Shown piece by piece: positions 17,771 to 28,357 of a stretch of 64,000 bases of DNA (positions within the stretch are counted from its first letter, which is position 1; each line of letters opens with the position of its first letter). Source of the stretch: Streptomyces sp. ISL-98 (GTDB lineage Bacteria > Actinomycetota > Actinomycetes > Streptomycetales > Streptomycetaceae); assembly GCF_018614055.1 (NCBI RefSeq), contig NZ_JAGGPB010000068.1, positions 1 through 64,000 of the forward strand. The letters run 5' to 3'. The position numbers were made by a program, and so were the translations under genes. The notes beneath the pieces were generated by a model that was not told the DNA's origin, searched no databases, and saw nothing but the letters and a program-made list of their open reading frames with translations.

Positions 17771-18556
<786 letters not shown>

Positions 18557-18576
18557 TGCTTCTTTCCTGAGCCGCG

Positions 18577-19650
18577 TCAGCGGCCGGTGCTCGGGGCCTT
18601 CCAGCGGGCGATGCCGCGGGCCACCAGGTTGAGGATCATGACGAAGGCGATCAGGACCAGGGCGGCGGCCCAGGCGCGGTCGTACGACGCCTCACTGCCG
18701 ACCCGGTACTGCTCCCAGATGTAGAAGGGGAGCGAGGACTGAGCGCCGTCGAAGGGGTTCGAGTTGATCAGCTGGCTGCCGAAGACGAGCAGCATGATCG
18801 GCGCGGTCTCGCCTGCGATACGGGCGATCGCGAGCATCACACCGGTGGTGATGCCGCCGACCGCCGTCGGCAGGACGACCTTCAGGATCGTGCGCCACTT
18901 CGGTACACCGAGGGCGAGGGACGCCTCGCGCAGCTCGTTCGGTACGAGCTTGAGCATCTCCTCGGTGGAGCGGACCACGACCGGGACCATCAGGATCGTC
19001 AGGGCCAGGGCGCCCATCAGGCCGGACGGCTGGAGGTCGGCCATCAGCATGATCGACAGGATGAACAGACCCGCGACGATCGAGGGGATGCCGGTCATGA
19101 CGTCGACGAAGAACGTCACGGCCTTGGCCAGGCTGCCCTTGCCGTACTCCACCAGGTAGATCGCGGTGAGCAGACCGATCGGGGCGGCGATGACGGTGGC
19201 GAGGCCGACCTGCTCCAGCGTGCCGACCAGCGCGTGATACACGCCGCCGCCGGTCTCGATGCTGGGGACACCCGCCATCGAGTGGGAGAGGAAGTACCCG
19301 TCCAGGACCTTCAGGCCGCGGCTGAGGGTGACCCAGATCAGGGAGAGCAGCGGGACGATCGCGAGGATGAAGCAGACCCAGACGACGCTGGTCGCGACGC
19401 GGTCCTTGGCCTGGCGCTTGCCCTCGACCACCGAGGCGACGGTGTACGTGATGAGGACGAAGAACAGGGCCGAGATCAGGCCCCACTGAATGCGGCTCTC
19501 CCAGCCGGCGACGGAGCCGAGGCCGCAGCCGAGCACGACGGAGACGACGGCGAAGGCGGCCGGTGCCCAGCGGGGCAGACCCTTGCGGGACAGGCTCTGC
19601 GGGCTCACGGAGGGAGTGGGGCGCTTGTCCTGTATGGCTACGTGGCTCAT
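18577..19650 (-). CDS. pstA: Phosphate ABC transporter permease PstA
   Basis: A 357-aa permease with an extended N-terminal part (three extra hydrophobic segments before about residue 110) and the usual six-helix ABC domain, including the EAA-type loop (ELREASLALGVPKWRTI). Its ATG overlaps the pstC stop (ATGA). The frame stays open far upstream, but the start is fixed by that overlap. Confidence 0.93.
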   Translation of the reverse strand: MSHVAIQDKRPTPSVSPQSLSRKGLPRWAPAAFAVVSVVLGCGLGSVAGWESRIQWGLISALFFVLITYTVASVVEGKRQAKDRVATSVVWVCFILAIVPLLSLIWVTLSRGLKVLDGYFLSHSMAGVPSIETGGGVYHALVGTLEQVGLATVIAAPIGLLTAIYLVEYGKGSLAKAVTFFVDVMTGIPSIVAGLFILSIMLMADLQPSGLMGALALTILMVPVVVRSTEEMLKLVPNELREASLALGVPKWRTILKVVLPTAVGGITTGVMLAIARIAGETAPIMLLVFGSQLINSNPFDGAQSSLPFYIWEQYRVGSEASYDRAWAAALVLIAFVMILNLVARGIARWKAPSTGR

Positions 19651-20636
19651 GCGTTGGCCCCCGAGTACTCCTTGCGGCGGGCGATGATGAGGCGGGCCGC
19701 GCCGTTGACCAGCAGAGTGAGCAGGAAGAGGACGAGACCGGACGCGATCAGCGCGTCGCGCCCGAAGCTGTTGGCCTCGTCGAACTTCGCGGCGATGTTC
19801 TGCGCGAACGTGCCGCCTCCCGGATCCAGCAGATGGCCGGAAATGAGGAAGTTCGGCGAGAGAACCGTGGCTACGGCCATCGTCTCGCCGAGTGCGCGGC
19901 CGAGGCCCAGCATCGAGGCGCTGATGACGCCCGAGCGGCCGAAGGGCAGCACCGACATGCGGATGACTTCCCAGCGCGTAGCGCCGAGCGCGAGTGCGGC
20001 TTCCTCGTTCATCTTCGGGACCTGGAGGAAGACCTCGCGGCTGACGCTGGTGACGATCGGCAGAATCATGATCGCCAGCAGGATGCCCACGGTGAAGAGG
20101 TTCCGGGCGGCGCCCATTTCCGTCTTCTCGAAGAGGTACGTCCAGCCCAGGTACTCGTTCAGCCAGGAGTTCAGGCCGTCGAGATAGGGGACGAGGAAGA
20201 GCGCGCCCCAGATGCCGTAGATGATGCTCGGCACTGCTGCCAGCAGGTCCACGACGTAGGCGAGGGGCGAGGCCAGCTTGCGCGGCGCGTAGTGGGAGAT
20301 GAACAGGGCGATGCCGACAGCGATCGGAACCGCGATGACCATCGCGATGATCGAGCTGACGACGGTGCCGTAGAGCAGGACCGCGATACCGAAGACCGGC
20401 GGGTCGCCCGCCGGGTTCCAGTCGAAGGTGGTGAGGAAGTTGCCCTCGTCCTTCGAGATGGCGAGTACGGAGCGGTAGGTCAGGAAGGCGGCGATCGACG
20501 CCATGACCACCAGGAGCAGGATGCCCGAGCCGCGGGACAGGCCCACGAAGACCTTGTCGCCTGCGCGGCCCGTGGACGTACCGCTCGCTTCTATGACTGG
20601 CGGTGCCAGTGGAGAGTTCGTTGGGGTAATAGCCAT
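19647..20636 (-). CDS. pstC: Phosphate ABC transporter permease PstC
   Basis: A 329-aa permease with six membrane helices and the ABC contact loop EEAALALGATRWEVI. It pairs with PstA to form the high-affinity phosphate channel. ATG 20636 has GGAAAG upstream. It lies 117 bp after pstS; a GC-rich inverted element (ccggccc/gggccgg, about 20704-20733) in that gap may trim the message so that pstS is made in excess. Confidence 0.95.
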   Translation of the reverse strand: MAITPTNSPLAPPVIEASGTSTGRAGDKVFVGLSRGSGILLLVVMASIAAFLTYRSVLAISKDEGNFLTTFDWNPAGDPPVFGIAVLLYGTVVSSIIAMVIAVPIAVGIALFISHYAPRKLASPLAYVVDLLAAVPSIIYGIWGALFLVPYLDGLNSWLNEYLGWTYLFEKTEMGAARNLFTVGILLAIMILPIVTSVSREVFLQVPKMNEEAALALGATRWEVIRMSVLPFGRSGVISASMLGLGRALGETMAVATVLSPNFLISGHLLDPGGGTFAQNIAAKFDEANSFGRDALIASGLVLFLLTLLVNGAARLIIARRKEYSGANA

Positions 20637-20753
20637 GGTCTTTCCGGTCTGTGGTGGGGGAGCGGGGCTCCCCTGGCGGCGGTGCACCGGATGGGTGGTG
20701 GCGGCCGGCCCGGGATTGGTGCTCCGGGCCGGCCGCCGACTGCGTGTCAGGCC

Positions 20754-21887
20754 TTAGGAGAGGGAGCTGACCGTCTCGCGGACCTTGGTGTTGATCTCGG
20801 CCGGGATCGGCGCGTAGCCGGCGTCGGAGAGAACCTTCTGGCCCTCTTCGCTCGCCGTGTAGGTGAGGAAGGACTTGAGCGTGCTCAGCGTCTCGGCCTT
20901 GTTGCCCTTGTCGCAGGCGATCTCGTAGGTCACCAGGACGAGCGGGTACGCGCCCTCCGCCTTGGTGGCGTAGTCGAGCTTCAGGGCGAGGTCCTTGCCC
21001 TGGCCCTCGATCTTGGCGGCGGCGATGGCCTTCGAGGCGTTCTCGGAGGTGGCCTCGACGGGCTCGGCCGCACCGGTGTTGATCTTGACGGTGTTGATGT
21101 CCTGCGAGGATGCGTACGAGAGCTCGAAGTAACCGATCGAGCCGTTCTCCTGCTTGACCTGCGCGGCGACACCGGCGGAGCCGGAGGCGGCCTGGCCACC
21201 CGGGGCCGGCCACTTCTTCTCGGCCTCGTAGGGCCAGTCGGCCTTGGCGGTGGCGCCGAGGTACTTGCCGACGTTCTGCGTGGTGCCGGAGTCGTCGGAG
21301 CGGTGGAAGGCCTGGATCGCCGTGTCCGGGAGCTTGACGCCCGGGTTCAGCTTGGCGATCGCCTTGTCGTTCCACTTCTTGATCTTGTTGTTGAAGATCT
21401 TGGCGACCGTGGCGGCGTCGAGGTTCAGGTCGTCGACACCCTCCAGGTTGAAGCCGATCGCGACGGGGCCGCCGACCATCGGCAGGTTGATGCCCTGGCC
21501 GCCCTTGCAGATCTTCTTCGACTCGGCGACCTCGTCGGGCTTGAGCGCCGAGTCGGAGCCGGCGAAGCTGACGGTGCCCTGGTTGAAGGCGACGATGCCC
21601 TCACCGGAGGAGGAGGACTTGTAGTTGACCTCCACGCCCGTGCAGGCGGCCATGTAGTTCTTGACCCAGAGGTCCATGGCGTTCTTCTGCGCGCTCGAGC
21701 CGGACGCGAGGAGCTTGTCCTTCGCACCGTCGCACTTGATGTTGCTGGCGGCCTTGGTGTTCTCACCGGAGCCACCGGTGGAGCCGCTGTTGTTGTCCGA
21801 GCCGCACGCCGTGAGGACCAGGGCGCCGGAGACGGCGAGGGCGCCGAGCGCGGTGGCGCGAAGCCGGTTCTTGCGCTGAAGCTTCAC
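20754..21887 (-). CDS. pstS: Phosphate-binding lipoprotein PstS
   Basis: A 377-aa high-affinity phosphate receptor. The signal peptide ends at LTAC with Cys28 as lipid anchor, followed by a Gly/Ser linker. Phosphate-contact motifs include ASGSSAQ, FAGSDSAL and FHRSDDSGTT. Start GTG 21887 with AAGGAA upstream. A clear PHO box and a TAATTT -10 lie upstream, so PhoP should induce it under phosphate limitation. Confidence 0.96.
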   Translation of the reverse strand: MKLQRKNRLRATALGALAVSGALVLTACGSDNNSGSTGGSGENTKAASNIKCDGAKDKLLASGSSAQKNAMDLWVKNYMAACTGVEVNYKSSSSGEGIVAFNQGTVSFAGSDSALKPDEVAESKKICKGGQGINLPMVGGPVAIGFNLEGVDDLNLDAATVAKIFNNKIKKWNDKAIAKLNPGVKLPDTAIQAFHRSDDSGTTQNVGKYLGATAKADWPYEAEKKWPAPGGQAASGSAGVAAQVKQENGSIGYFELSYASSQDINTVKINTGAAEPVEATSENASKAIAAAKIEGQGKDLALKLDYATKAEGAYPLVLVTYEIACDKGNKAETLSTLKSFLTYTASEEGQKVLSDAGYAPIPAEINTKVRETVSSLS

Positions 21888-22015
21888 TTTCGGGTGTTCC
21901 TTCCAGGAGCCGCCGGTCCGTATGTGGCTGGCGGCGTGCGAAGAGGTGTTTTTTCTCGGTGTTCAGCTACCCAGCGGCGGGCGTCTTGCGATGCGCCTCG
22001 CACTGTGCACGACCG

Positions 22016-22070
22016 AAATTAGGCAGAACAGGTGAAGCGGCCGACGGGGGAGAGTGAACGGAAGGTGAAC
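22016..22070 (-). promoter_or_regulatory. PHO box and -10 of the pst operon
   Basis: On the minus strand two adjacent 11-base direct repeats, gttcaccttcc (22060-22070) and gttcactctcc (22049-22059), match the Streptomyces PhoP unit. A degenerate third unit and a fourth (cttcacctgtt, 22027-22037) keep the 11-base register. A TAATTT -10 (22016-22021) follows. This is the expected arrangement for phosphate-starvation induction. Confidence 0.9.
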
Positions 22071-22161
22071 CGTGCCGAACGGTGTGGTGTGGCTCCGCTC
22101 GGCTGATCCCCCCCGGAGCGCCGCCGAATGCCGCAGCGCTGCCGCCGAATGCCGCCGAGCG

Positions 22162-22578
22162 TCACTGCGTGTGGTGCAGGGACTCCAGCAGGGCGGCTAT
22201 CAAGTGGCGGTCCCGCGGTTGCGTCAGGCGGTTCCCGGCTGCCATGGGCGGGAGCCAGACGATGCGGTCCACCTCGTTACTCGGGGCGAACGTGCCGTCC
22301 GTGGCCTCCGCCGCCCAGTACAGAACCCGCTTCGGGCGGCCGTGTGCGACGTAATACATCGTGGGGAGCGGTGCGCCGGGCGTGCAATGGTGGCCCGTCT
22401 CCTCCAGGACCTCCCGAATCGCCGCCGCCAGCGGGTCCTCGCCACGCTTGAGCTTGCCCTTGGGGTGCGACCAGTCGTCGTACTTCGGGCGGTGTACGAG
22501 GCAGATTTCCACGGCGTCGTCGAAGGGGGACCGGCGCCACAGCACGCAGCCCGCCGCCTGGACGGTGCCCTCGTTCAT
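22162..22578 (-). CDS. Nudix hydrolase
   Basis: A 138-aa protein with a full Nudix box G-x5-E-x7-REVLEETG beginning at GKLKRGEDPL. It cleaves a nucleoside diphosphate linked to another group. The VLWRRSPFDDAVEICLVHRPKYDDW start and ppk/CHAD neighbours fit the actinobacterial MutT1-like or polyphosphate/diadenosine-polyphosphate class. Its ATG overlaps the CHAD stop (ATGA). No histidine-phosphatase domain is fused. Confidence 0.9.
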   Translation of the reverse strand: MNEGTVQAAGCVLWRRSPFDDAVEICLVHRPKYDDWSHPKGKLKRGEDPLAAAIREVLEETGHHCTPGAPLPTMYYVAHGRPKRVLYWAAEATDGTFAPSNEVDRIVWLPPMAAGNRLTQPRDRHLIAALLESLHHTQ

Positions 22579-23678
22579 GAGGTCGCCACCGCCGCCCCCT
22601 GCCACACCTGCTGGAACGCGAAGCGCGCCGCCTCCACCTCGTGCCGCTGGTCGGCGTGCAGGACGCCCAGTGCGTACGCCGTCGCCGGGGCGATGCGCGG
22701 CGTACGGGCCGCCGACGCCGCCGCACCCGCCGCCTCCGCCGCGTCCCGGTGGCGGTCCAGCGCCTGGGCGGCCAGGAGTGTGCCGGCCGGGGCTCCGACG
22801 AGCTCCTGGGCGTAGCGGTGCATGCGCAGCAGCAGACGCACCTGGTGCCACGGGGCGTCCTGTGCCTCGCTGGTGGGCGCGGCGGCGAGACCGTGGACGA
22901 GGGCCTCCGCGTTGTACGGGTGCGCGGCACGCCCCAGCGGCAGTGCGGCCACCGCTTCCAGCAGCCGCTGCTCGGCGCCGACCGCGAGGGGCGAAAGCAC
23001 CTCGGCGGCGGGCGCGGCGGCGGCAGGGCCGAGCGGAACGTCCGAGGCCAGTAACGCCACCGCGTCGGCGACCGCGTGGAACCGCGACGAGCCCAGGGCC
23101 TGAAGCGCCGCCGAGTGCGCCCGTGTCCTGGCCAGCGTCAGCTGCCGCTCCAGCAGTGCCCCGGCCCGCGCGGCCCCTACGGTCAGCGAGCCCCCGGGCT
23201 GCGCACCGCCGCCACTGCCGCCGCGCGCCCCTGGCACCGGGCCGGCCTGGGGCGGAGGCTGCGAACCCGGCCCCGACAGGCGGGTCAGCGCGTCCAGGAG
23301 CCGTGCCAGGCGGGCCGCGTAGGCGTGCTCGCGGGCCAGGGTACCCGAGAGCCAGGCCAGTTCCGTGCGCAGGGGGTCGGCCCACGCGGTGTCGGTCAGC
23401 GGGCGGAACGTATGCAGCGTCCCGCTGATCCGGCGTGCCGAGCGCCGTAGCGCGGCCGCCGCCTCCACGGCGCCGGCCGCCCCCTGGGGGTCCTGGCCGC
23501 TCTCGCGGTGCAGGCGCAGGCTGCGCAGGAAGTCCGATGCCTGCGCGTGAAGGTAGGGAGCCAGGACCTCGCCGGCCACGACGTCACCCCGTACGAGGTC
23601 GCCCGTAACGAGGTCACCCATTGCACCCTCCCCGGTTGCGACGTCGCGGGCTCGCGATGCGGTCTCACGGTGTTGCAC
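22575..23678 (-). CDS. CHAD domain protein
   Basis: A 367-aa helical, Ala/Arg-rich protein. CHAD domains bind polyphosphate through conserved basic and His residues, seen here in ALRRSARRISGTLHTFRPL and HQVRLLLRMHRYAQELVGAP. A Gly/Pro-rich linker (about 150-180) splits the two halves. GTG 23678 has GGAGG seven bases upstream and overlaps the ppk stop; ATG 23621 with GGGAGG is an alternative that would drop a 19-aa leader. Position between ppk and Nudix supports a role on polyphosphate. Confidence 0.85.
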   Translation of the reverse strand: MQHRETASRARDVATGEGAMGDLVTGDLVRGDVVAGEVLAPYLHAQASDFLRSLRLHRESGQDPQGAAGAVEAAAALRRSARRISGTLHTFRPLTDTAWADPLRTELAWLSGTLAREHAYAARLARLLDALTRLSGPGSQPPPQAGPVPGARGGSGGGAQPGGSLTVGAARAGALLERQLTLARTRAHSAALQALGSSRFHAVADAVALLASDVPLGPAAAAPAAEVLSPLAVGAEQRLLEAVAALPLGRAAHPYNAEALVHGLAAAPTSEAQDAPWHQVRLLLRMHRYAQELVGAPAGTLLAAQALDRHRDAAEAAGAAASAARTPRIAPATAYALGVLHADQRHEVEAARFAFQQVWQGAAVATS

Positions 23679-25896
23679 GCCGGCGCCTCCGGGCGTCTAT
23701 GAGCATCTCCTGTACGTTCCGCAGCGGCTGCCCGTCCGAGTCCGTCGCGTGCCGCGTCCAGTTGCCGTCGGGACCGAGGTGCCAGGAGGACGTGGTGTCG
23801 GACATGCCGGTCTCCAGGAACCGGCTCAGGGCCGCGCGGTGGGCCGGGTCGGTGACCCGGACCAGTGCCTCTATGCGACGGTCGAGGTTGCGGTGCATCA
23901 TGTCGGCGCTGCCGAACCAGACCTCGGGCTCGCCGCCGTTGCCGAAGGCGAAGACCCGGGAGTGTTCGAGGAAGCGGCCGAGTATCGAGCGGACCCGGAT
24001 GTTCTCGGAGAGTCCGGCGACCCCGGGACGTATCGCACAGATACCGCGCACCCAGATGTCCACGGGGACGCCGGCCCTCGCCGCCCGGTAGCAGGCGTCG
24101 ATGATCGCTTCGTCGACCATCGAGTTGACCTTGATCCGCACGTACGCGGGGCGGCCCGCCTGGTGGTGCGCGGCCTCCTTGTTGATACGGGCGACCAGGC
24201 CGTCCCGCAGCGACTTGGGCGCCACCAGCAGCCGTCGGTAGGTCTCGCGGCGCGAGTACCCCGACAGCCGGTTGAACAGGTCCGACAGATCCGCGCCGAC
24301 CTGCGGGTCGGCCGTCAGCAGCCCCAGGTCCTCGTAGAGCCTCGCCGTCTTCGGGTGGTAATTGCCGGTCCCGACGTGCGAGTAGCGGCGCAGGGTGTCG
24401 CCCTCCTGCCGGACCACCAGCGACAGCTTGCAGTGCGTCTTCAGCCCGACCAGCCCGTACACGACATGGCAGCCGGACTCCTCCAGCTTGCGCGCCCACT
24501 TGATGTTGGCCTGCTCGTCGAAGCGGGCCTTGATCTCGACGAGGACGAGGACCTGCTTGCCCGACTCGGCGGCGTCGATCAGCGCGTCGACTATCGGGGA
24601 GTCGCCCGACGTCCGGTACAGCGTCTGCTTGATCGCGAGGACGTCCGGGTCGGCCGCCGCCTGCTCCAGGAAGGCCTGGACGGAGGTCGAGAAGGAGTCG
24701 TACGGGTGGTGCAGGAGTACGTCGCGCTCCCGCAGGGCCGCGAAGACGTCCGGCGCGGACGCCGACTCGACCTCGGACAGATCCCGGTGCGTACCGGCGA
24801 TGAACTTCGGGAACTTCAGCTCCGGCCGGTCCAGCGCGGCAATCCCGAACAGCCCGGTCAGGTCCAGCGGACCCGGCAGCGGGTACACCTCGGCGTCCGA
24901 CATCTTGAGCTCGCGGACGAGGAGGTCCAGGACGTACGGATCGATGGACTCCTCCACCTCCAGCCGCACCGGCGGCCCGAAGCGGCGCCGCATGAGCTCC
25001 TTCTCCAGGGCCTGCAGGAGGTTCTCGGTGTCGTCCTCCTCGACTTCGAGGTCCTCGTTGCGCGTCACCCGGAACATGTGGTGCGCGAGGACCTCCATCC
25101 CCGGGAAGAGCTCTTCGAGGTGCGCGGCGATGACGTCCTCGAGCGGTACGTACCGCTGGGGCGACGCCTCCAGGAAGCGGGACAGCAGCGGCGGGACCTT
25201 GACGCGGGCGAAGTGGCGGTGGCCGCTGACCGGATTGCGTACGACCACGGCGAGGTTGAGCGACAGCCCCGAGATGTACGGGAAGGGGTGCGCGGGGTCC
25301 ACGGCCAGCGGTGTCAGGACCGGGAAGATCTGCTGCCGGAAGAGCGTGAAGAGGCGTGCCTGCTCCTTCTCCGTCAGCTCGGGCCAGCGGATCAGGTGGA
25401 TCGACTCGTCGGCGAGGGCCGGGGCGATGTCCTGCTGGAAGCAGGCGGCGTGCCGGGCCATGAGCTCGCGCGAGCGGGTCCAGATGAGCTCCAGGACCTC
25501 GCGGGGCTGCAGACCGGACGCGGAACGGGTAGCGACTCCGGTCGCGATGCGGCGCTTGAGTCCCGCCACCCGGACCATGAAGAACTCGTCCAGGTTCGAG
25601 GCGAAGATCGCGAGGAAATTCGCCCTTTCGAGCAGCGGAGTGGCCGGGTCCTCGGCCAGTTCGAGGACGCGCTCGTTGAATGCCAGCCAGCTGCGCTCCC
25701 GGTCGAGGAACCGGCCCTGGGGCAGCTCGGCGTCGGCCTCCGCGTCCTCGACGTACGCATCCGGATCGGAGTCCAGGTCCGGGTCCAGATTGGGCACCCG
25801 CGAGGCCGCCACGGTGTGCGAGCGGTGCGCGGCGATGGACCCGACGGACGGCTGAATGTGCTGGACAGGGGCATCGGCGCTCGGCTGCTGGCTCAT
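23665..25896 (-). CDS. ppk: Polyphosphate kinase 1
   Basis: A 743-aa PPK1. It builds polyphosphate from ATP or runs backward to make ATP. The N-domain start (RFLDRERSWLAFNERVL), the autophosphorylated His488 in GLKTHCKLSL, and the VGTGNYHP and DLGLLTAD segments are all typical. About 60 acidic, disordered residues precede the enzyme. ATG 25896 is chosen because the frame upstream lacks domain sequence. No PHO box was convincing upstream. Confidence 0.95.
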   Translation of the reverse strand: MSQQPSADAPVQHIQPSVGSIAAHRSHTVAASRVPNLDPDLDSDPDAYVEDAEADAELPQGRFLDRERSWLAFNERVLELAEDPATPLLERANFLAIFASNLDEFFMVRVAGLKRRIATGVATRSASGLQPREVLELIWTRSRELMARHAACFQQDIAPALADESIHLIRWPELTEKEQARLFTLFRQQIFPVLTPLAVDPAHPFPYISGLSLNLAVVVRNPVSGHRHFARVKVPPLLSRFLEASPQRYVPLEDVIAAHLEELFPGMEVLAHHMFRVTRNEDLEVEEDDTENLLQALEKELMRRRFGPPVRLEVEESIDPYVLDLLVRELKMSDAEVYPLPGPLDLTGLFGIAALDRPELKFPKFIAGTHRDLSEVESASAPDVFAALRERDVLLHHPYDSFSTSVQAFLEQAAADPDVLAIKQTLYRTSGDSPIVDALIDAAESGKQVLVLVEIKARFDEQANIKWARKLEESGCHVVYGLVGLKTHCKLSLVVRQEGDTLRRYSHVGTGNYHPKTARLYEDLGLLTADPQVGADLSDLFNRLSGYSRRETYRRLLVAPKSLRDGLVARINKEAAHHQAGRPAYVRIKVNSMVDEAIIDACYRAARAGVPVDIWVRGICAIRPGVAGLSENIRVRSILGRFLEHSRVFAFGNGGEPEVWFGSADMMHRNLDRRIEALVRVTDPAHRAALSRFLETGMSDTTSSWHLGPDGNWTRHATDSDGQPLRNVQEMLIDARRRRRATP

Positions 25897-26122
25897 GACC
25901 CCATTGTTCCGCGCCGGAGGGTCGGCAGGCGCGTCGAGAAGGGGTGATGTGCGGGCGGCTCTCCCGTTCCGGGAGGGTGGCACAGCGGGCTGCATTCCGA
26001 GAGGGTCGCAAGCGCGTCTGAATGCCCGGTAACGGGGACATGACGTCCGGGATGCGACGCAGGGGCTCACGGGGTGCGTTTCTGCGTCCCCGGGAGCCCT
26101 TGTGCGCTGGGTCGGGCGGACG

Positions 26123-27052
26123 TCAGGCGTGGCGGCGGCGCACCACGTAGAAAGCGGCGGCGGTGGCCAGGGCGGCGATGGCGAGCGCGATGCCGGTCTC
26201 TACGAGCTGGAGCGGCCAGAAGTGCGAGGCGGGGTGGTACTCGATGACCGAGCCGGTGATGTTGTGGACGTCCAAGCACTGCTCGAAGTCGTCGACATTC
26301 CAGCAGGCGTCATCGGAGACCCGCTTCCCGTCGGCGGTGGTCATCCACTCGCCTACGGGCATGGCGTTGTCGGGGAAGATGTCCAGCGCGTCCGGTTCGG
26401 TACTGGTGGCCGTCCTGGTGGCCCAGAGCCCGTCACGCGCGGTGCCAAGGACAAGCAGCAGGAACCCGGTGACGAGCCCGGTGGCAGCCATGGCGGGCAC
26501 GGTGCGGCGCACCAGCAACCCGACGAGCGCGCCGATGGCGGCACCGAGGAGGCTGTTCGCGACGGCTACGGGGCCGATCGCCTCGTACACCTTGGACTCG
26601 TACCAGGGGCGGTACGCCTCCGACACTTGCGCCCAGCCGAGCCGGAAGGCCAGGACCAGGATCGTCGCGCCGATGACCACGACGACGGCGGGCAGGGCGA
26701 GCTTCGTCGCGAACCAGCGGACGGGGGTGACGGACTGCGTCCACAGCAGCTTGTACGCACCGCTCTCCAGCTCGCGGGCGATCATGGGGCCCGCCACGAA
26801 CGCGCCGACGAACATCGGCAGGAGCACCATCGCCGTACCGCCGTAGTCCACGGCGATCTGTACGCCCCCGAGGGCCTGGTTGTAGTGGAGGCTGTCGGTG
26901 CCGAACATGTCGTCCCGGGCTTCGGCCAGCCACCAGCGCAGGCCGGCCATGGCGCCCGCCGACAGCACCAGCAGGGCGAAAACGATCTGCAGGGCGCGCC
27001 GGTGGGCGCGCACGGCCACCCAGGCCGGGCCGCGCAGTGCGAGCGCGCTCAT
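26123..27052 (-). CDS. ABC transporter permease (YtrC/ABC-2-like)
   Basis: A 309-aa protein with six hydrophobic helices and a large exported loop (about 205-265) containing two cysteines. Last gene of a three-gene operon: its ATG overlaps the ATPase stop by four bases. With the YtrA-type regulator this suggests an exporter or cell-envelope-stress system; the substrate is unknown. Confidence 0.8.
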   Translation of the reverse strand: MSALALRGPAWVAVRAHRRALQIVFALLVLSAGAMAGLRWWLAEARDDMFGTDSLHYNQALGGVQIAVDYGGTAMVLLPMFVGAFVAGPMIARELESGAYKLLWTQSVTPVRWFATKLALPAVVVVIGATILVLAFRLGWAQVSEAYRPWYESKVYEAIGPVAVANSLLGAAIGALVGLLVRRTVPAMAATGLVTGFLLLVLGTARDGLWATRTATSTEPDALDIFPDNAMPVGEWMTTADGKRVSDDACWNVDDFEQCLDVHNITGSVIEYHPASHFWPLQLVETGIALAIAALATAAAFYVVRRRHA

Positions 27053-27930
27053 TCGCTCGCCCCCGTCGCACTGGTGGTGAGCAGGGCAGGAGCTCCGGGG
27101 GAGCGGAGATGGGCGAGCAACAGTTCCTCCAGGGAAGGCTCCATGGTCTGCCAGTCCTTGTCGACGGGACCTTCGCGCCGTACCAGCGCGGTGAGCTGAC
27201 GGCCTGTTGTGCGGGACTCGACCACCGTGTGCGGGGCAAGGTCCCGTACCGGACCGGTCAGCACGGCGTGCGCGGCGAGGATGTCCTCGGTCTCGCCGCC
27301 GAGCCTGACCCGGCCCCCGTCGACGAGCAGCAGGTAGTCACAGGAGCCCTCCAGCTCGGCGAGGACGTGCGAGGACATCACGATGGTCGTGCCGCTCTCG
27401 GCGGACTCCGCCATAAGCGCGCCCATCAACTGATGGCGGGCGAGCGGGTCGAGGTCGGCCATCGGCTCGTCCAGCAGCATCAGTTCGGGCCGCTTGCCGA
27501 AGGCGAGGGCGAGTGCCAGACGCGTGCGCTGGCCTCCGGAGAGGGTACGGACGCGGGCGCGCGGCTCCAGATTTCCCTCCCGTACGATCCGGTCCGCCAC
27601 TGCCGCGTCCCAGCGCCCCGCGTTGAGTTCGAGCCCCATGCGCAGGGTTTCCCCCACGGTCAGCTGCGGCAGCAGCGGCTTGTCCTGGGCAACGTAGGCC
27701 ACCCGGTCGCGAGCGGCGGCCGGGGCGGTCCCCAGGACCTGGACGGTGCCCTCGGTGGGGCGCAGGAGGCCGGCCGCCTGGGCGAGCAGCGTCGACTTGC
27801 CCGCGCCGTTCGGTCCGACGAGTGCGCAGATACGTCCGGTGGGCACCCGGAACGAACAGTCCCGCAGCGCCCAGCCGCGGCGCCTGCCGTAGGTCTTGCC
27901 GAGGCCGGCTGCCTCGATCGCCGGTGTCAT
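27049..27930 (-). CDS. ABC transporter ATP-binding protein
   Basis: A 293-aa ATPase with Walker A GPNGAGKSTL, signature LSGGQRTRLALALA and Walker B LMLLDEPMADLDP. The C-terminal extension (about 210-293) is typical of ABC-2-type exporters. It overlaps both neighbours by four bases, giving a tightly coupled GntR-ATPase-permease operon. Confidence 0.9.
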   Translation of the reverse strand: MTPAIEAAGLGKTYGRRRGWALRDCSFRVPTGRICALVGPNGAGKSTLLAQAAGLLRPTEGTVQVLGTAPAAARDRVAYVAQDKPLLPQLTVGETLRMGLELNAGRWDAAVADRIVREGNLEPRARVRTLSGGQRTRLALALAFGKRPELMLLDEPMADLDPLARHQLMGALMAESAESGTTIVMSSHVLAELEGSCDYLLLVDGGRVRLGGETEDILAAHAVLTGPVRDLAPHTVVESRTTGRQLTALVRREGPVDKDWQTMEPSLEELLLAHLRSPGAPALLTTSATGASE

Positions 27931-28307
27931 GCGTCGTCCCCCAGGTTGTCAACAACGGAAGTGAAGAGCGCGGCCATGTCGTCCTTCTCCAGACCCGCCT
28001 TGCGGGCCCGCGCCACCCACTCGGTGAGCTCGGCGCGCAGCGGAGTGTCCGATGCCTGCGCGCCGAGTGAGCGTGTGACGAACGTGCCGAGCCCCCGCCG
28101 CGCTTCGACCAACCCCTCGCGCTCCAGCTCGCGGTACGCCTTGAGCACGGTGTTCGGGTTGATCGCGGTGGCCTCGACGACCTCGCGGGCCGTGGGGAGC
28201 TTGTCGCCCGGCTCCAACAGGCCCAGGCGGAGGGCGTGTTTGGTCTGCTGGACGATCTGCAGATAGGTGGCGACGCCGGAGCGCCGGTCGATTCTGAACT
28301 CGACCAC
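27927..28307 (-). CDS. GntR regulator, YtrA subfamily
   Basis: A 126-aa protein: winged HTH (PTAREVVEATAINPNTVLKAYRELEREGLVE) plus a short helical tail, the small YtrA type with no large ligand domain. GTG 28307 gives the family-typical EFRIDRRSGVATYLQI start and has AGGGGGG nine bases upstream. Likely represses its own ABC operon; a palindrome lies about 20 bp upstream. Confidence 0.88.
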   Translation of the reverse strand: MVEFRIDRRSGVATYLQIVQQTKHALRLGLLEPGDKLPTAREVVEATAINPNTVLKAYRELEREGLVEARRGLGTFVTRSLGAQASDTPLRAELTEWVARARKAGLEKDDMAALFTSVVDNLGDDA

Positions 28308-28325
28308 GTGCTTGCACCCCCCTTT

Positions 28326-28341
28326 CACTAATTAAGTAGTG
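28326..28341. promoter_or_regulatory. Candidate operator of the YtrA-type repressor
   Basis: cacta-N6-tagtg, a 5-bp-arm palindrome in an AT-rich island (attaag centre), lies 19-34 bp upstream of the GntR start, overlapping the likely promoter. Confidence 0.6.
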
Positions 28342-28357
28342 GAAGCATGATCCAAAG

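Noticed and set aside
19563..22022. Long plus-strand open frames opposite pstSCA and, similarly, opposite ppk (23749-25947) and the secretion genes (4208-5602)
   Set aside because: Clear protein families lie on the minus strand; the opposite frames show the low-complexity composition of antisense shadows.
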